Assembly (NCBI RefSeq): GCF_003241315.1
Contig: NZ_QFOZ01000005.1
Coordinates: forward strand, 12,074-76,073
Source: Lawsonella clevelandensis
GTDB lineage: Bacteria > Actinomycetota > Actinomycetes > Mycobacteriales > Mycobacteriaceae
DNA: 64,000 nt
Direction of reading: 5' to 3'
Shown here: positions 17,041-24,801 of the stretch, in pieces
How the letters are laid out: the number at the start of each line of letters is the position of its first letter
Position numbering within the stretch: position 1 is the first letter of the stretch
Notes under the pieces: model-generated
The model's database searches: none
What the model saw: only the letters and a program-made list of their open reading frames with translations
Told to the model about the DNA's origin: nothing
Position numbers and translations under genes: made by a program

Positions 17041-17866
17041 GGTGGTCGGCCTCCTGGTGGGGAGCATCTTCCGTTCCTACGACAACGATCTGGCCAGCTA
17101 CGCGGGCGACAGTGATGGGGGAGTGGAAGAGCGCCGTCAGCGATTCAGTGGTCATGACGTCATCGACGGGGCCAATGCGGTAATCTCCCTCGGTAAGGTA
17201 GAGGACGCGATCCACGTAGGGGAGAACAGGGTTTATCTCATGGGTGATAAAGAGTACCGCCGTGTGATGGTCGCGGGCCTGCCGAGCAATTAACTCCACA
17301 ATGCGTTTTTGCTGGGTGAGGTCGAGGCTTAGGAGCGGTTCATCGCAAAGGAGCAGGGTGGGGTTGGCGACGAGTGCTTGTGCGGCACGGATACGTTGTT
17401 GTTCGCCACCGGAGAGAGTGCCGACGGGGCGATCCGCGAAAGCCTGCGCGTCAACTTCATCAATGGCACGCTGTACTATTGCGCGATTCCTCCGCCGGGA
17501 GGCGAAGCTGGAGCAGCCCCACTTATGGCCATCAATACCTAGTTGGATAAGGTCCCGGCCACGCATGGGAAGATCTGCGTCAAGCGTGCGCTGCTGGGGA
17601 ATGTAGCCCACAGAGGAGAGTCCTTTATGGACGGGTTCTCCGTTTACGAGGGCGCGGCCGCGGGTGAGCGAGGTAAGTCCTAGTATGGCGCGGAAAAGGG
17701 TACTTTTGCCGCAACCATTGGGTCCCAAAACAGCAATAAATTCGCCTGGTTGCACGTCTAAGGAAAGATCATTCCAGAGAGTGCGAGTTTTGGGGGCGCC
17801 CGGGTCAGGGTGACGGACGGGAACATCCATTCCGGCTTTATGAAGGCTAAGCACAGGTTGTGTCAT
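17033..17866 (-). CDS. znuC: zinc/manganese ABC transporter ATP-binding protein
   Basis: ATPase subunit of the metal importer. The 277-residue protein has Walker A G48-P-N-G-C-G-K54-S-T, the Q-loop in VGYIPQQR, signature LSGGEQQRIRAAQAL, Walker B LLLCDEPLLSLD and the H-loop in VLFITHE. Start chosen at the ATG of MTQPVLSL (17866); longer in-frame extensions to 17926 run into the stem-loop region and look non-coding. It is separated from znuA by about 180 bases holding two stem-loops, and overlaps znuB. Confidence 0.92.
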   Translation of the reverse strand: MTQPVLSLHKAGMDVPVRHPDPGAPKTRTLWNDLSLDVQPGEFIAVLGPNGCGKSTLFRAILGLTSLTRGRALVNGEPVHKGLSSVGYIPQQRTLDADLPMRGRDLIQLGIDGHKWGCSSFASRRRNRAIVQRAIDEVDAQAFADRPVGTLSGGEQQRIRAAQALVANPTLLLCDEPLLSLDLTQQKRIVELIARQARDHHTAVLFITHEINPVLPYVDRVLYLTEGDYRIGPVDDVMTTESLTALFHSPITVARVAGQIVVVGTEDAPHQEADHHA

Positions 17867-17892
17867 GAGGCAGTCACAAGAAGAGGATTGAG

Positions 17893-17928
17893 GAGTGGGG
17901 GCCCGCAAACAATGCGGAACCCCCACTC
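17893..17928 (-). other. stem-loop just upstream of znuC
   Basis: GAGTGGGGG pairs with CCCCCACTC and an inner CCGCA pairs with TGCGG. It lies between znuA and znuC in their shared transcript and has no U-run, so it may stabilise the znuA message or reduce readthrough. Confidence 0.6.
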
Positions 17929-17938
17929 GAGTTCAGTA

Positions 17939-18015
17939 CGGTGTCGCTAGTTCATTAGTTCACTGATTCACCACTTCGGCATATCAGCACTTCAGTGATG
18001 GACTAGCGAGCACCG
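17939..18015 (-). other. large interrupted inverted repeat between znuA and znuC
   Basis: The arm CGGTG/CGCTAGT/CAT/CACTGA (17939-17966) is answered by TCAGTG/ATG/ACTAGCG/CACCG (17992-18015) with small bulges. Together with the neighbouring hairpin it fills most of the spacer after znuA. Confidence 0.5.
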
Positions 18016-18047
18016 GTACAAGGAATGCACGTTACTCTTTGACGCTG

Positions 18048-19061
18048 CTACTTGACGTTGAGAGCGTCAGCAAGAGCGTTCGCATTGTCGAGCATCCAGG
18101 TGGTGTAATCCTTGTTTTCCGGCAGTGTTTCGGTGAGGTCCACGACGGGAACGTGGTGCTTTTCTGCCAGTTCACGCATGTCCTTTGTGGTGGAGTTAGC
18201 GTTTTGAGTGTTGTAGAGGAAAACGTCAGCCTTCTTGTGAATAATGCAGTCTCGCATTCCGGCTACCTGGAGAGCAGAGACATCATTGCCTTCCTCCATT
18301 GCTTCTGCGAAACCTTCAGGGGTGACGTCCTTCATGTCGGCTACGTTAACGAAGTGGACGGCGAGGGGTTCAGTTTGTAGGAAACGAGCGTGCGTGTGCT
18401 GCTTCTTGATCTTGTCGAGGACTGATTTCACCTTGTCGATGCGCTGATCAAAGGTTTTTTCATTGTCCTGATAACTGGTTTTATTGGAGGGGTCCAGGTC
18501 GCTCAGTTTCTTGGTAAGAGAGGATGCAACGTCTTTAGCAACGTCCATATTGTAGAAGACGTGCTCGTTGGGGCCTTCACCGTCGTGGTGGTGATGGTGG
18601 TGTCCCTCCTCATGAGCGTGCTCGTGTTCGTCTGTGCTCTCGTCGTCGTGCTTATCGGTGTCCTTGGCGTCGGGGGCGTCTTTGAGGAAGCTGTAAGCGG
18701 TGATGACGTTCTTCTGGTCATGGTCGGCCAGAGCGTTGACGGCGAATTCGTCGTAGCCGCCGCCGTTGACAATAGCGATATCGGCATCTTTGAGCGTGGC
18801 AATATCGTTAGGGCTGGCTTCGTAGGAGTGTGGGTCGGCTGAGGGGTCTTTGATGATGGAGTGGACAGTAGCTTTATCTCCGGCAATAGCTTTCGCAATG
18901 GAGCCATAGACATTAGTACTGGCAACAATGTTGATTCCGTCAGCGTCATGTGATGAGGAGTCATTATTGCAGGCTGTGAGGCCTCCCAATCCCACTGCGG
19001 TGGTGAGGGCGAGGAGTCCTGCTGCAAGCCGGCGTTTCAGGTTGGACAGATGACCAGACAT
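18048..19061 (-). CDS. znuA: zinc/manganese ABC transporter substrate-binding lipoprotein
   Basis: Captures metal outside the membrane for ZnuBC. The 337-residue product has a lipoprotein signal (RRLAAGLLALTTAVGLGGLTAC), the cluster 9 fold with the N-terminal VASTNVYGSIAKAIAGD, the metal-ligand region PHSYEASPND, and a very His/Asp/Glu-rich loop with six consecutive histidines (EGHHHHHHDG). The last is typical of zinc-type ZnuA. A long helix (about residues 190-230) joins the two lobes. The start at 19061 has AAAGGAA at good spacing; an in-frame ATG at 19118 is less likely. Zinc is the best guess, from the His-rich loop. Confidence 0.92.
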   Translation of the reverse strand: MSGHLSNLKRRLAAGLLALTTAVGLGGLTACNNDSSSHDADGINIVASTNVYGSIAKAIAGDKATVHSIIKDPSADPHSYEASPNDIATLKDADIAIVNGGGYDEFAVNALADHDQKNVITAYSFLKDAPDAKDTDKHDDESTDEHEHAHEEGHHHHHHDGEGPNEHVFYNMDVAKDVASSLTKKLSDLDPSNKTSYQDNEKTFDQRIDKVKSVLDKIKKQHTHARFLQTEPLAVHFVNVADMKDVTPEGFAEAMEEGNDVSALQVAGMRDCIIHKKADVFLYNTQNANSTTKDMRELAEKHHVPVVDLTETLPENKDYTTWMLDNANALADALNVK

Positions 19062-19100
19062 GAGGTTCCTTTCCAAGAAAGTTTGCATCTTAATGGTAAG

Positions 19101-19118
19101 TTTCAGAACGATGTTCAA
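19101..19118. promoter_or_regulatory. weak Zur-like site upstream of znuA
   Basis: The minus-strand reading TTGAACATCGTTCTGAAA resembles actinobacterial Zur boxes (TGAAAATnATTTTCA type) but the symmetry is imperfect. The position, 40-57 bases ahead of znuA, is suitable. Confidence 0.25.
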
Positions 19119-19192
19119 CTAATGCACGTTGTTTTATATCTGGCGATTTGTCTCGTACACAGCGAAAAAATACTTTTCAGCATGGCAACAAG

Positions 19193-19208
19193 TATGTGAC
19201 GTGACATA
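19193..19208. promoter_or_regulatory. CG-centred near-palindrome, candidate LacI operator
   Basis: TATGTGACGTGACATA is symmetric about a central CG except for one base pair, the shape bound by LacI/GalR regulators. It lies between znuA and the lacI gene. Confidence 0.35.
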
Positions 19209-19320
19209 ATTTTATTATTAAGTGATGGGTACTACTCCTTTTTCCCGTTTTTCTTCGTGTTTTAGCTTTTTCGGCTATCAACACGCTAGGCCTTATTCGC
19301 TAGTGAGAGTGCTTTACCTT

Positions 19321-19326
19321 TAGAAT
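19321..19326 (+). promoter_or_regulatory. -10 element TAGAAT of the lacI-family gene
   Basis: TAGAAT lies 38 bases ahead of the ATG. No clear -35 was found. Confidence 0.35.
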
Positions 19327-19364
19327 CGATCCAGCAGACGAAATACACCAGGAACAGTGAAACT

Positions 19365-20444
19365 ATGCCTAAGTCCAAGCCAAAACGTGCTACCCTCGCC
19401 TCCCTTGCAGAAGAACTCAATGTTTCCCGCACGACTGTTTCCAATGCCTATAATCGACCCGATCAGCTCTCGGAAGATCTACGCACCCGTATCCTGGAAA
19501 CAGCAAAGCGCTTGGGCTACCCCGGCCCGGATCCCGTTGCCCGTTCCCTAAGAACGCGCAGAGCAGGCGCAATAGGACTCCTCCTCACAGAGGAACTCGC
19601 CTTCGCAGTACGCGACCCCGCCGCCGCACAATTCCTCTCCGGACTCGCCGAAGCGTGCGGTAAGCACGAAAGTGGCCTTACCCTTATCCCCGCATCAGAA
19701 GTGGGCGATTCCAACCACGCCGCTAACGTTGTCCACCAGGCTAGCGTCGATGGTTTCGTCATTTACTCCGTTGCAGAAGAAGACCCTTACCTAGAAGCCG
19801 TCATCGACCGCAATATCCCCACAGTGGTTGCGGACCAGCCAGCTGATTTACCTGGTATTCCCACTATTACAGTCAATGACTATTCCGCTATGAAAAAGCT
19901 GGCCGACCATCTTTTTGACGCGGGACATAAGAAAGTCACCATCCTGAGCATTCGTCTGAACCCGGTACGCCACAATGGCCCAGTTTCTCTTGACGATGCA
20001 CAAAATGCGCGTATGCACGTTCAGGCCAACCGTATTAGCGCTGTCCTAGATTCCGCCGTGAGCCACGGTATTGACCCCAACGACATTCTTGTTCTAGAAA
20101 GTTTCGAGAACAATTACAGTTCCGGTGTTCAGTCTGCCCAAGAAGCTCTCGCTATGCGCCCAGAGACCACCGCATTGCTCTGCACCTCGGATGTTTTGGC
20201 ACTCGGTGCTATGCAGTACGCGCACGGCCACAATATTTCCGTTCCCAACGATCTCACGATTACTGGGTTTGACGGTATTCCTGAAGCACTTGCACAAAAG
20301 TTCACAACTGTTGTGCAGCCGCTCAAAGAGAAGGGCTTGCGAGCCGGCGAACTCTTATTCGCCAGCGAAAACGGTCCGGTTCAATCCGAGAAGTTGGAGT
20401 GTGTCTTCCAACCCGGCGTTACCTCCGCGCCTCCGCGCCACTAA
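19365..20444 (+). CDS. LacI/GalR-family transcriptional regulator
   Basis: A 359-residue repressor-type protein. The N-terminal helix-turn-helix (about residues 10-30, TLASLAEELNVSRTTVSNAYNR) is followed by the hinge helix region PDPVARSLRTRR and a periplasmic-binding-protein-like effector domain (GAIGLLLTEELAF... to LTITGFDGIPEAL). The effector is probably a sugar or sugar phosphate. It ends 9 bases from the convergent MFS-OtsB frame. A LacI-type regulator beside otsB is also the order I recall for Corynebacterium glutamicum, so control of trehalose genes is a fair inference. It has an AGGAACAG ribosome binding site. Confidence 0.9.
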   Translation: MPKSKPKRATLASLAEELNVSRTTVSNAYNRPDQLSEDLRTRILETAKRLGYPGPDPVARSLRTRRAGAIGLLLTEELAFAVRDPAAAQFLSGLAEACGKHESGLTLIPASEVGDSNHAANVVHQASVDGFVIYSVAEEDPYLEAVIDRNIPTVVADQPADLPGIPTITVNDYSAMKKLADHLFDAGHKKVTILSIRLNPVRHNGPVSLDDAQNARMHVQANRISAVLDSAVSHGIDPNDILVLESFENNYSSGVQSAQEALAMRPETTALLCTSDVLALGAMQYAHGHNISVPNDLTITGFDGIPEALAQKFTTVVQPLKEKGLRAGELLFASENGPVQSEKLECVFQPGVTSAPPRH

Positions 20445-20453
20445 CGTGCGCTA

Positions 20454-22838
20454 CTAGTCTGCGCTATAGGCCATGCGGCGAGCGCGAGACCGGGAATCCT
20501 TACGGTGCTGCTTACGGTCCTTCCATGTGAAGTGTGCGTTTGCGTAGTGGTTGCGTTGCTCGCATAGGTAATCAAGGACGGCTGCTGCCTCCAGCTCGTT
20601 AGCAATACGATACTGTGCAGCAGTGTCTCCCTCTCCCACCTTCACCGTAATAATCTCTGTCTGTGGTGTGGTAATTCGTGCTGGTAGTCCAGTAAAAATA
20701 TGCTCATCAGTAACGTCGTCTCCCAGGTACAGTATGGCGTCTGCGCCGGTGGGCCAACGGGCAGCAAGGGACGCTAAAGCAGCATCTTTTGTGGTATTAA
20801 TAACCGCGAACTCGGAGACTTTCTTACCGCGTGTAAGAGTAACACCGGGAACGGCAGACAGTCGCTCTTCTAACTCCACAGTGCGTTTCTTCGCCTCATG
20901 AGGATCTTGAGCGGTGCGAGTGTGAAGAACGACGGCGTATTTCTTCTCCTCAATTGTTGCGCCGGGAATACTATCCGCGGTCTGGGTAACTTCTTCGATA
21001 AGACGTTTGAGAAGGTCCCGCTGGTGTTTCGTGAGCTCGTGGTCGCTATCCGATATTTCTGCCCCATGGGATCCCACAAGTGTGACATCACGCGTCACGG
21101 GGGCCACTTTTCGAAGTCCGGCAATATCGCGACCACTCACAATAGCGGCTTTTGTATGGGGGATAGTCGCCAGCGTATCCAGTGCTTCTAGAGAGCCGGG
21201 GATAGGTGCAGCTTTTCGAGGATTTCGGACAAGTGGCGCCAGCGTACCGTCAAAGTCTGTAGCAACCAGGAGATGCCGCTGCGTGGCAGCTTTATCCAGC
21301 GCATCCATTAATGAAGCAGGAATGGACTGGCGGGCATTCTTCAGTGCTTCCTCATCTTTTTCTGACGTTATTGTGTGGAAGCCGGGTGCCCAGAATGCCA
21401 GGATAATGGCGGTAATAACTTGTAGAGCTGCGAGCATAATAGACGACCACATTTGGCCATCGATGAAAGCATTTTGAGCATCGTTAATAAGCTGCCCGGC
21501 CAGCTGCTGCGTCATAGGGTTATGGGCCAGCGGCTCCGCGACTGCCTGCGCGCCGGCCAGACTGCCCGTAATAGCATCGTGGGCACTGGCTGCACTACCG
21601 GGTTGTCCCATTCCCATGTGTTCTGCCATGGCGAGGGTATCGCGGACGCGCCCCGCAATATCGTCAACGTTTCTGCTGTAGAAGGTGGTGAGTAGTGAAC
21701 CGCTGAGGGCAATACCAAGTGCGGCACCAATCTCGCGGCCGGCATCGTTGACGGCAGAGGCAACACCATATTTCTTTTCCGGGGTTTGCAGCATGATAGC
21801 GGTGGTGGCGGGTGCTGCGGTGAGACCTAGGCCAGTGGCGAAAATCAGCATGTAGGCGGTGATGTACCCGTAGCTACTGTCGCGCGTTACCCAGATCATC
21901 ATCAGGAGTGCACCAGCCAGAATAAGGTGCCCCACAACTAGCAGCCACTTTTGCCCAATCTTGCGAGTAGCCCAGATGGATAACAGGGCGAAGATAATAC
22001 AGGGCGGTACCAGCGGAGCCATGCTAAAGGCGGACTTAATGGGGCTATATCCCTGCACAAGCTGCATGAACTGAACGAGGGTGTAGAAAACACCGAAGGT
22101 GGCAGCGAACTGTATAAGGAGGGAAAGAGCGCCGGAGCCAAACCCGCGGTTAGCGAACAGGCGAACGTCTAGCAGTGGGTGGTCGCACTTTAATTCCCAC
22201 ACGATAAAACCAGCGATAAATGCAATAGCGGCAATGAAGCAAACGATAATGCTGGGGCTTCCCCACCCCTCGGTGGGGGCTTCAATAAGTCCTAGAACGA
22301 GTAGTGCTATACCAACTGCGGATAGTACAGCGCCCAGGGGGTCAAAGCGGGGTGGGTTCTTTTCTTTACTTTCCTCAATGGTGAAAGAACAAATAGCAAT
22401 AATGGCGGCAAGGATAGCCAGACCGACGAAGATGCCTTTCCAATTGGAGTGCAACAAAATAGCGCCAGATCCCACAAGACCCAGAACAGCACCCACACCG
22501 GCGCTAGCACCCCAGATAGCAATAGCAAGCGGTCGCTTCTGGCTGGGGACGCGGGACGCCAAAATGGAGAGGGTAGAGGGCATGACGAAGGCAGCACCAA
22601 AACCGGATACTGCGCGTCCAGCGATAAGTGTATTAGCACTATCGAACCAGATGGGGACAAGGCTCCCTAGTGTGAAGACAATAAGGCCGCCAATGAAAAC
22701 ACCTTTTCGGCCATAGCGATCCCCAATGGCGCCGGCGGGGAGTAGTAGACCTGCCAGGGTGAGGGTGTAGGCGTCAACAATCCAGGTAAGTTGGGACTGG
22801 CTGCCATTGCGGCCATCACCAAAACAACACCGAAACAT
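20454..22838 (-). CDS. otsB: MFS (DHA2/EmrB-type) transporter fused to trehalose-6-phosphate phosphatase; 5' end broken
   Basis: One uninterrupted 794-codon frame carries two proteins. Residues about 1-495 are a drug:H+ antiporter-type MFS permease (SQSQLTWIVDAYTLTLAGLLLPAGAIGDR..., motif C-like region, 12 or more helices). Residues about 515-765 are a HAD phosphatase of the OtsB family that makes trehalose from trehalose-6-phosphate: motif I A-T-D528-F-D530-G-T, a VSGRD segment, a GSHGAE segment and L-G-D707-D708-V-T-D-E. The tail is basic. The transporter's TM1 is in another frame (22667-23005), so the start at 22838 is arbitrary and the permease is probably non-functional. The phosphatase domain is intact and might be made from an internal start. 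It is convergent with lacI. No separate otsB is in the window. Confidence 0.8.
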   Translation of the reverse strand: MFRCCFGDGRNGSQSQLTWIVDAYTLTLAGLLLPAGAIGDRYGRKGVFIGGLIVFTLGSLVPIWFDSANTLIAGRAVSGFGAAFVMPSTLSILASRVPSQKRPLAIAIWGASAGVGAVLGLVGSGAILLHSNWKGIFVGLAILAAIIAICSFTIEESKEKNPPRFDPLGAVLSAVGIALLVLGLIEAPTEGWGSPSIIVCFIAAIAFIAGFIVWELKCDHPLLDVRLFANRGFGSGALSLLIQFAATFGVFYTLVQFMQLVQGYSPIKSAFSMAPLVPPCIIFALLSIWATRKIGQKWLLVVGHLILAGALLMMIWVTRDSSYGYITAYMLIFATGLGLTAAPATTAIMLQTPEKKYGVASAVNDAGREIGAALGIALSGSLLTTFYSRNVDDIAGRVRDTLAMAEHMGMGQPGSAASAHDAITGSLAGAQAVAEPLAHNPMTQQLAGQLINDAQNAFIDGQMWSSIMLAALQVITAIILAFWAPGFHTITSEKDEEALKNARQSIPASLMDALDKAATQRHLLVATDFDGTLAPLVRNPRKAAPIPGSLEALDTLATIPHTKAAIVSGRDIAGLRKVAPVTRDVTLVGSHGAEISDSDHELTKHQRDLLKRLIEEVTQTADSIPGATIEEKKYAVVLHTRTAQDPHEAKKRTVELEERLSAVPGVTLTRGKKVSEFAVINTTKDAALASLAARWPTGADAILYLGDDVTDEHIFTGLPARITTPQTEIITVKVGEGDTAAQYRIANELEAAAVLDYLCEQRNHYANAHFTWKDRKQHRKDSRSRARRMAYSAD

Positions 22839-23005
22839 GACACGACGAAGAGCCAGATATCGTCGCGTGTGAAGCTATCGGGGTGTCCGGTTCGGTAAAG
22901 CTCGCGAAGTTCCTCACGGTTGTGTGACCGTAGTTTTCGTGCGGCAGTTCGCTCTCGTTTAGCCTCAAGAATGATAGCTTCTTCTGGCGTATGAGATCGC
23001 TTCAT
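22667..23005 (-). pseudogene. frame-shifted 5' fragment of the MFS-OtsB gene
   Basis: This frame begins at an ATG with AGAAGACGAG upstream and encodes a charged cytoplasmic leader (about 50 residues) and the start of TM1, WLFVVSCFGVVLVMAAMAA. After about residue 70 the sequence ceases to resemble an MFS protein, while QSQLTWIVDAYTLTL, which normally follows some 15-20 residues after TM1, resumes in the other frame. The conserved N-x-A-L-P stretch between them is absent. This fits a short deletion, not a multiple of three, near 22805-22815. The part past that point is not meaningful coding sequence. Confidence 0.7.
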
Positions 23006-23093
23006 GCTCGTCTTCTATCAGGATTAAATCATGAATATTTTCTAGTTATATCCAGGGTATCTAAGGATGACGAAGCCGGCTAGTATATTTTCT

Positions 23094-23936
23094 CTACCTG
23101 GAAAAACCGGGTAATTGTGCGGTAATTTTTGTCCGGGCAGGACATTCGGTACCTGTGACGTATGTTGCGTATGTACCCCACTTGGTGAAACTGATTTCCA
23201 CCCACGTGCGTACACACGCATTGGGGTGTTGGCTGCTAAAAGCGGAGGAGCCGGCAAGGGCATCGCCCAGCTGCGAAAGCGCGTCTCCTCCCAGTGGAAG
23301 ACGTGAACCGATAGTCGATATTTTTTCGCCAGTGTGCTTGTCGTGTAGTTGCACAGTTTGCTGACGGGTAAGGCTCACAACTATTACCAGGGGTCGCAGG
23401 GGACTGGCGTGGGGGTCACTCATATCGGGCACCCCGAGCGGTGCATACTTCGTATCTAAGTGAGTTTGCGGGAGAATGCTTCCCGGCTGAATGGCATCTG
23501 GTGCCTCTGGTGCTGTCGGTGAAGGGGACAGGTGACGTTGCGGTGTAGAAGTATGAGACGGCGTAGATACATCAGTGGGAGAAGTGGACGTGTCGTCTAG
23601 GGGCTGAGTGGTATCAGCCTCATCGGAGGTATCCTCCTCGCTGGAAGAAGATGTATCGGAAGCACCAGAATTAGCGGAAGCATTGGGGGACGATGTAACG
23701 GTGGTCGATGACGGCGTAGTGGAGTGTGCAGCAGTGTCCGTGGAGTCATGCGAACTGCAACCGCTAAGAAGAGTAGTCCCCATAAGCACAGTGGTGAAAA
23801 GACATATAAGAGTCTTTTGTGGCTTTCGCATCTTGTGTGTACTGCGAGCTGTATCGGCAGTAGTTATGTTGCGAACAAGAGCATCGTGAGAAGTGGTGGG
23901 GAGGGTGGTGAAGCGGTCGTGACGAGTGGGAAGCAT
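23094..23936 (-). CDS. secreted lipoprotein with Ser/Thr-rich region, unknown function
   Basis: A lipoprotein signal (KTLICLFTTVLMGTTLLSGC) is followed by a Ser/Thr/Asp/Pro-rich linker of about 90 residues and a C-terminal globular domain of about 120 residues (LVIVVSLTRQQTVQLHDKHTGEKIST... to ECPARTKITAQLPGF) with two cysteines. The family is not recognised. Two starts are possible: 23936 has an AGGAG at 4-5 bases but gives 35 extra residues before the signal; 23831 gives a normal lipoprotein signal but has no ribosome binding site. It lies between the MFS-OtsB frame and the regulator/otsA genes on the same strand, where corynebacteria also have a small secreted protein. Confidence 0.7.
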   Translation of the reverse strand: MLPTRHDRFTTLPTTSHDALVRNITTADTARSTHKMRKPQKTLICLFTTVLMGTTLLSGCSSHDSTDTAAHSTTPSSTTVTSSPNASANSGASDTSSSSEEDTSDEADTTQPLDDTSTSPTDVSTPSHTSTPQRHLSPSPTAPEAPDAIQPGSILPQTHLDTKYAPLGVPDMSDPHASPLRPLVIVVSLTRQQTVQLHDKHTGEKISTIGSRLPLGGDALSQLGDALAGSSAFSSQHPNACVRTWVEISFTKWGTYATYVTGTECPARTKITAQLPGFSR

Positions 23937-24034
23937 GTGACTCCTGTGAGTAAAGGACTACACCACATCGTACCGAAGGTAACGCTTTTCAGCCGGTCTT
24001 CAGAAAAGATTCGTTACATAATCTATGTATGAAA

Positions 24035-24066
24035 ATGGGGTTCTGTAGTTTCCTACAGAACCCCAT
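24035..24066 (-). terminator. terminator downstream of the otsA-regulator operon
   Basis: A perfect 14-base inverted repeat, ATGGGGTTCTGTAG and CTACAGAACCCCAT with a 4-base loop, followed on the minus strand by TTTTC. Confidence 0.85.
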
Positions 24067-24119
24067 ACAAAACTTATACAGCACTGTTGCTATAGAAGGT
24101 GTTTTAGGAGGCGGCTATA

Positions 24120-24797
24120 TCACTCGAAGAAACGTACACAACTAGTGCCGTCTTCATGCGTTGTCGCTGTGTAATTGTCACCATTACGTCCAGCGCCTTC
24201 TACTACTCCCCGAAGGACACCCGAGTGAATCTCTGAAAGGAGGTTACACCAAATCTTTTCTAAATCGAGGGGGCAACGACCCAGTGTGAGCGTATTGGTG
24301 GTGCTGTGCCAGCAGGCTTCAAATCCCCAATCTTGAGCTAACCGCAAGAGTTCAAGATAGAAAGGACGATCACTATCGAGGGTAGTGGCCAAGTATCGCC
24401 CCATTTTTTCACCCATCCGCCGTGCCTCTACCTCGGGGACGGGAGACGTTTCATCAAGATGGTCCAATAGCATCGCAATAAGCGCATGTGACGTGCGACG
24501 ATCTGGAGATTCATCTTCTCCCGGAGGGGGCATGTAGGCAATAGCGGGGCGCCCACGACCAACATGCGGAACAGCCTTACGAATAAGAAGACCGTCGTCC
24601 ACCAGTGAGGAGAGGTGATCCCTAATTGTATTGAGATGTAAATGGAGTTTAGTGGCGATCTCCCGCGGTTGCAGGGGCGAATCCGATTCTCTAATGGTGT
24701 CAAGAATCAGTCTGCGGCGTGGCGGAAGATCATTTTCAGCAGGGGCCTCGGAGCAGAAAGGATATCCTGGGCTCTGTGCTGCGCCAAGCTTGGCCAT
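24120..24797 (-). CDS. winged-helix transcriptional regulator (ArsR/SufR-like)
   Basis: The 225-residue protein has a winged-helix DNA-binding domain (about residues 25-95: RRRLILDTIRESDSPLQPREIATKLHLHLNTIRDHLSSLVDDGLLI, then a GRGRPAIAY wing). A C-terminal domain contains three cysteines in EACWH, GRCPL and IWCNLL, distantly like the sensor part of SufR-type regulators. Whether these bind a metal or cluster is not evident. The gene starts 4 bases after the otsA stop, so it is cotranscribed with otsA and may control trehalose synthesis or act on a distant target. A terminator follows. Confidence 0.8.
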   Translation of the reverse strand: MAKLGAAQSPGYPFCSEAPAENDLPPRRRLILDTIRESDSPLQPREIATKLHLHLNTIRDHLSSLVDDGLLIRKAVPHVGRGRPAIAYMPPPGEDESPDRRTSHALIAMLLDHLDETSPVPEVEARRMGEKMGRYLATTLDSDRPFYLELLRLAQDWGFEACWHSTTNTLTLGRCPLDLEKIWCNLLSEIHSGVLRGVVEGAGRNGDNYTATTHEDGTSCVRFFE

Positions 24798-24801
24798 TAA
24801 C

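Larger units (their letters stand above)
19062..19364. promoter_or_regulatory. divergent znuA-lacI intergenic region
   Basis: About 300 AT-rich bases with no gene. It holds a weak Zur-like site near znuA, a CG-centred palindrome at 19193, and a TAGAAT -10 at 19321 for lacI; each is listed separately. Confidence 0.6.
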
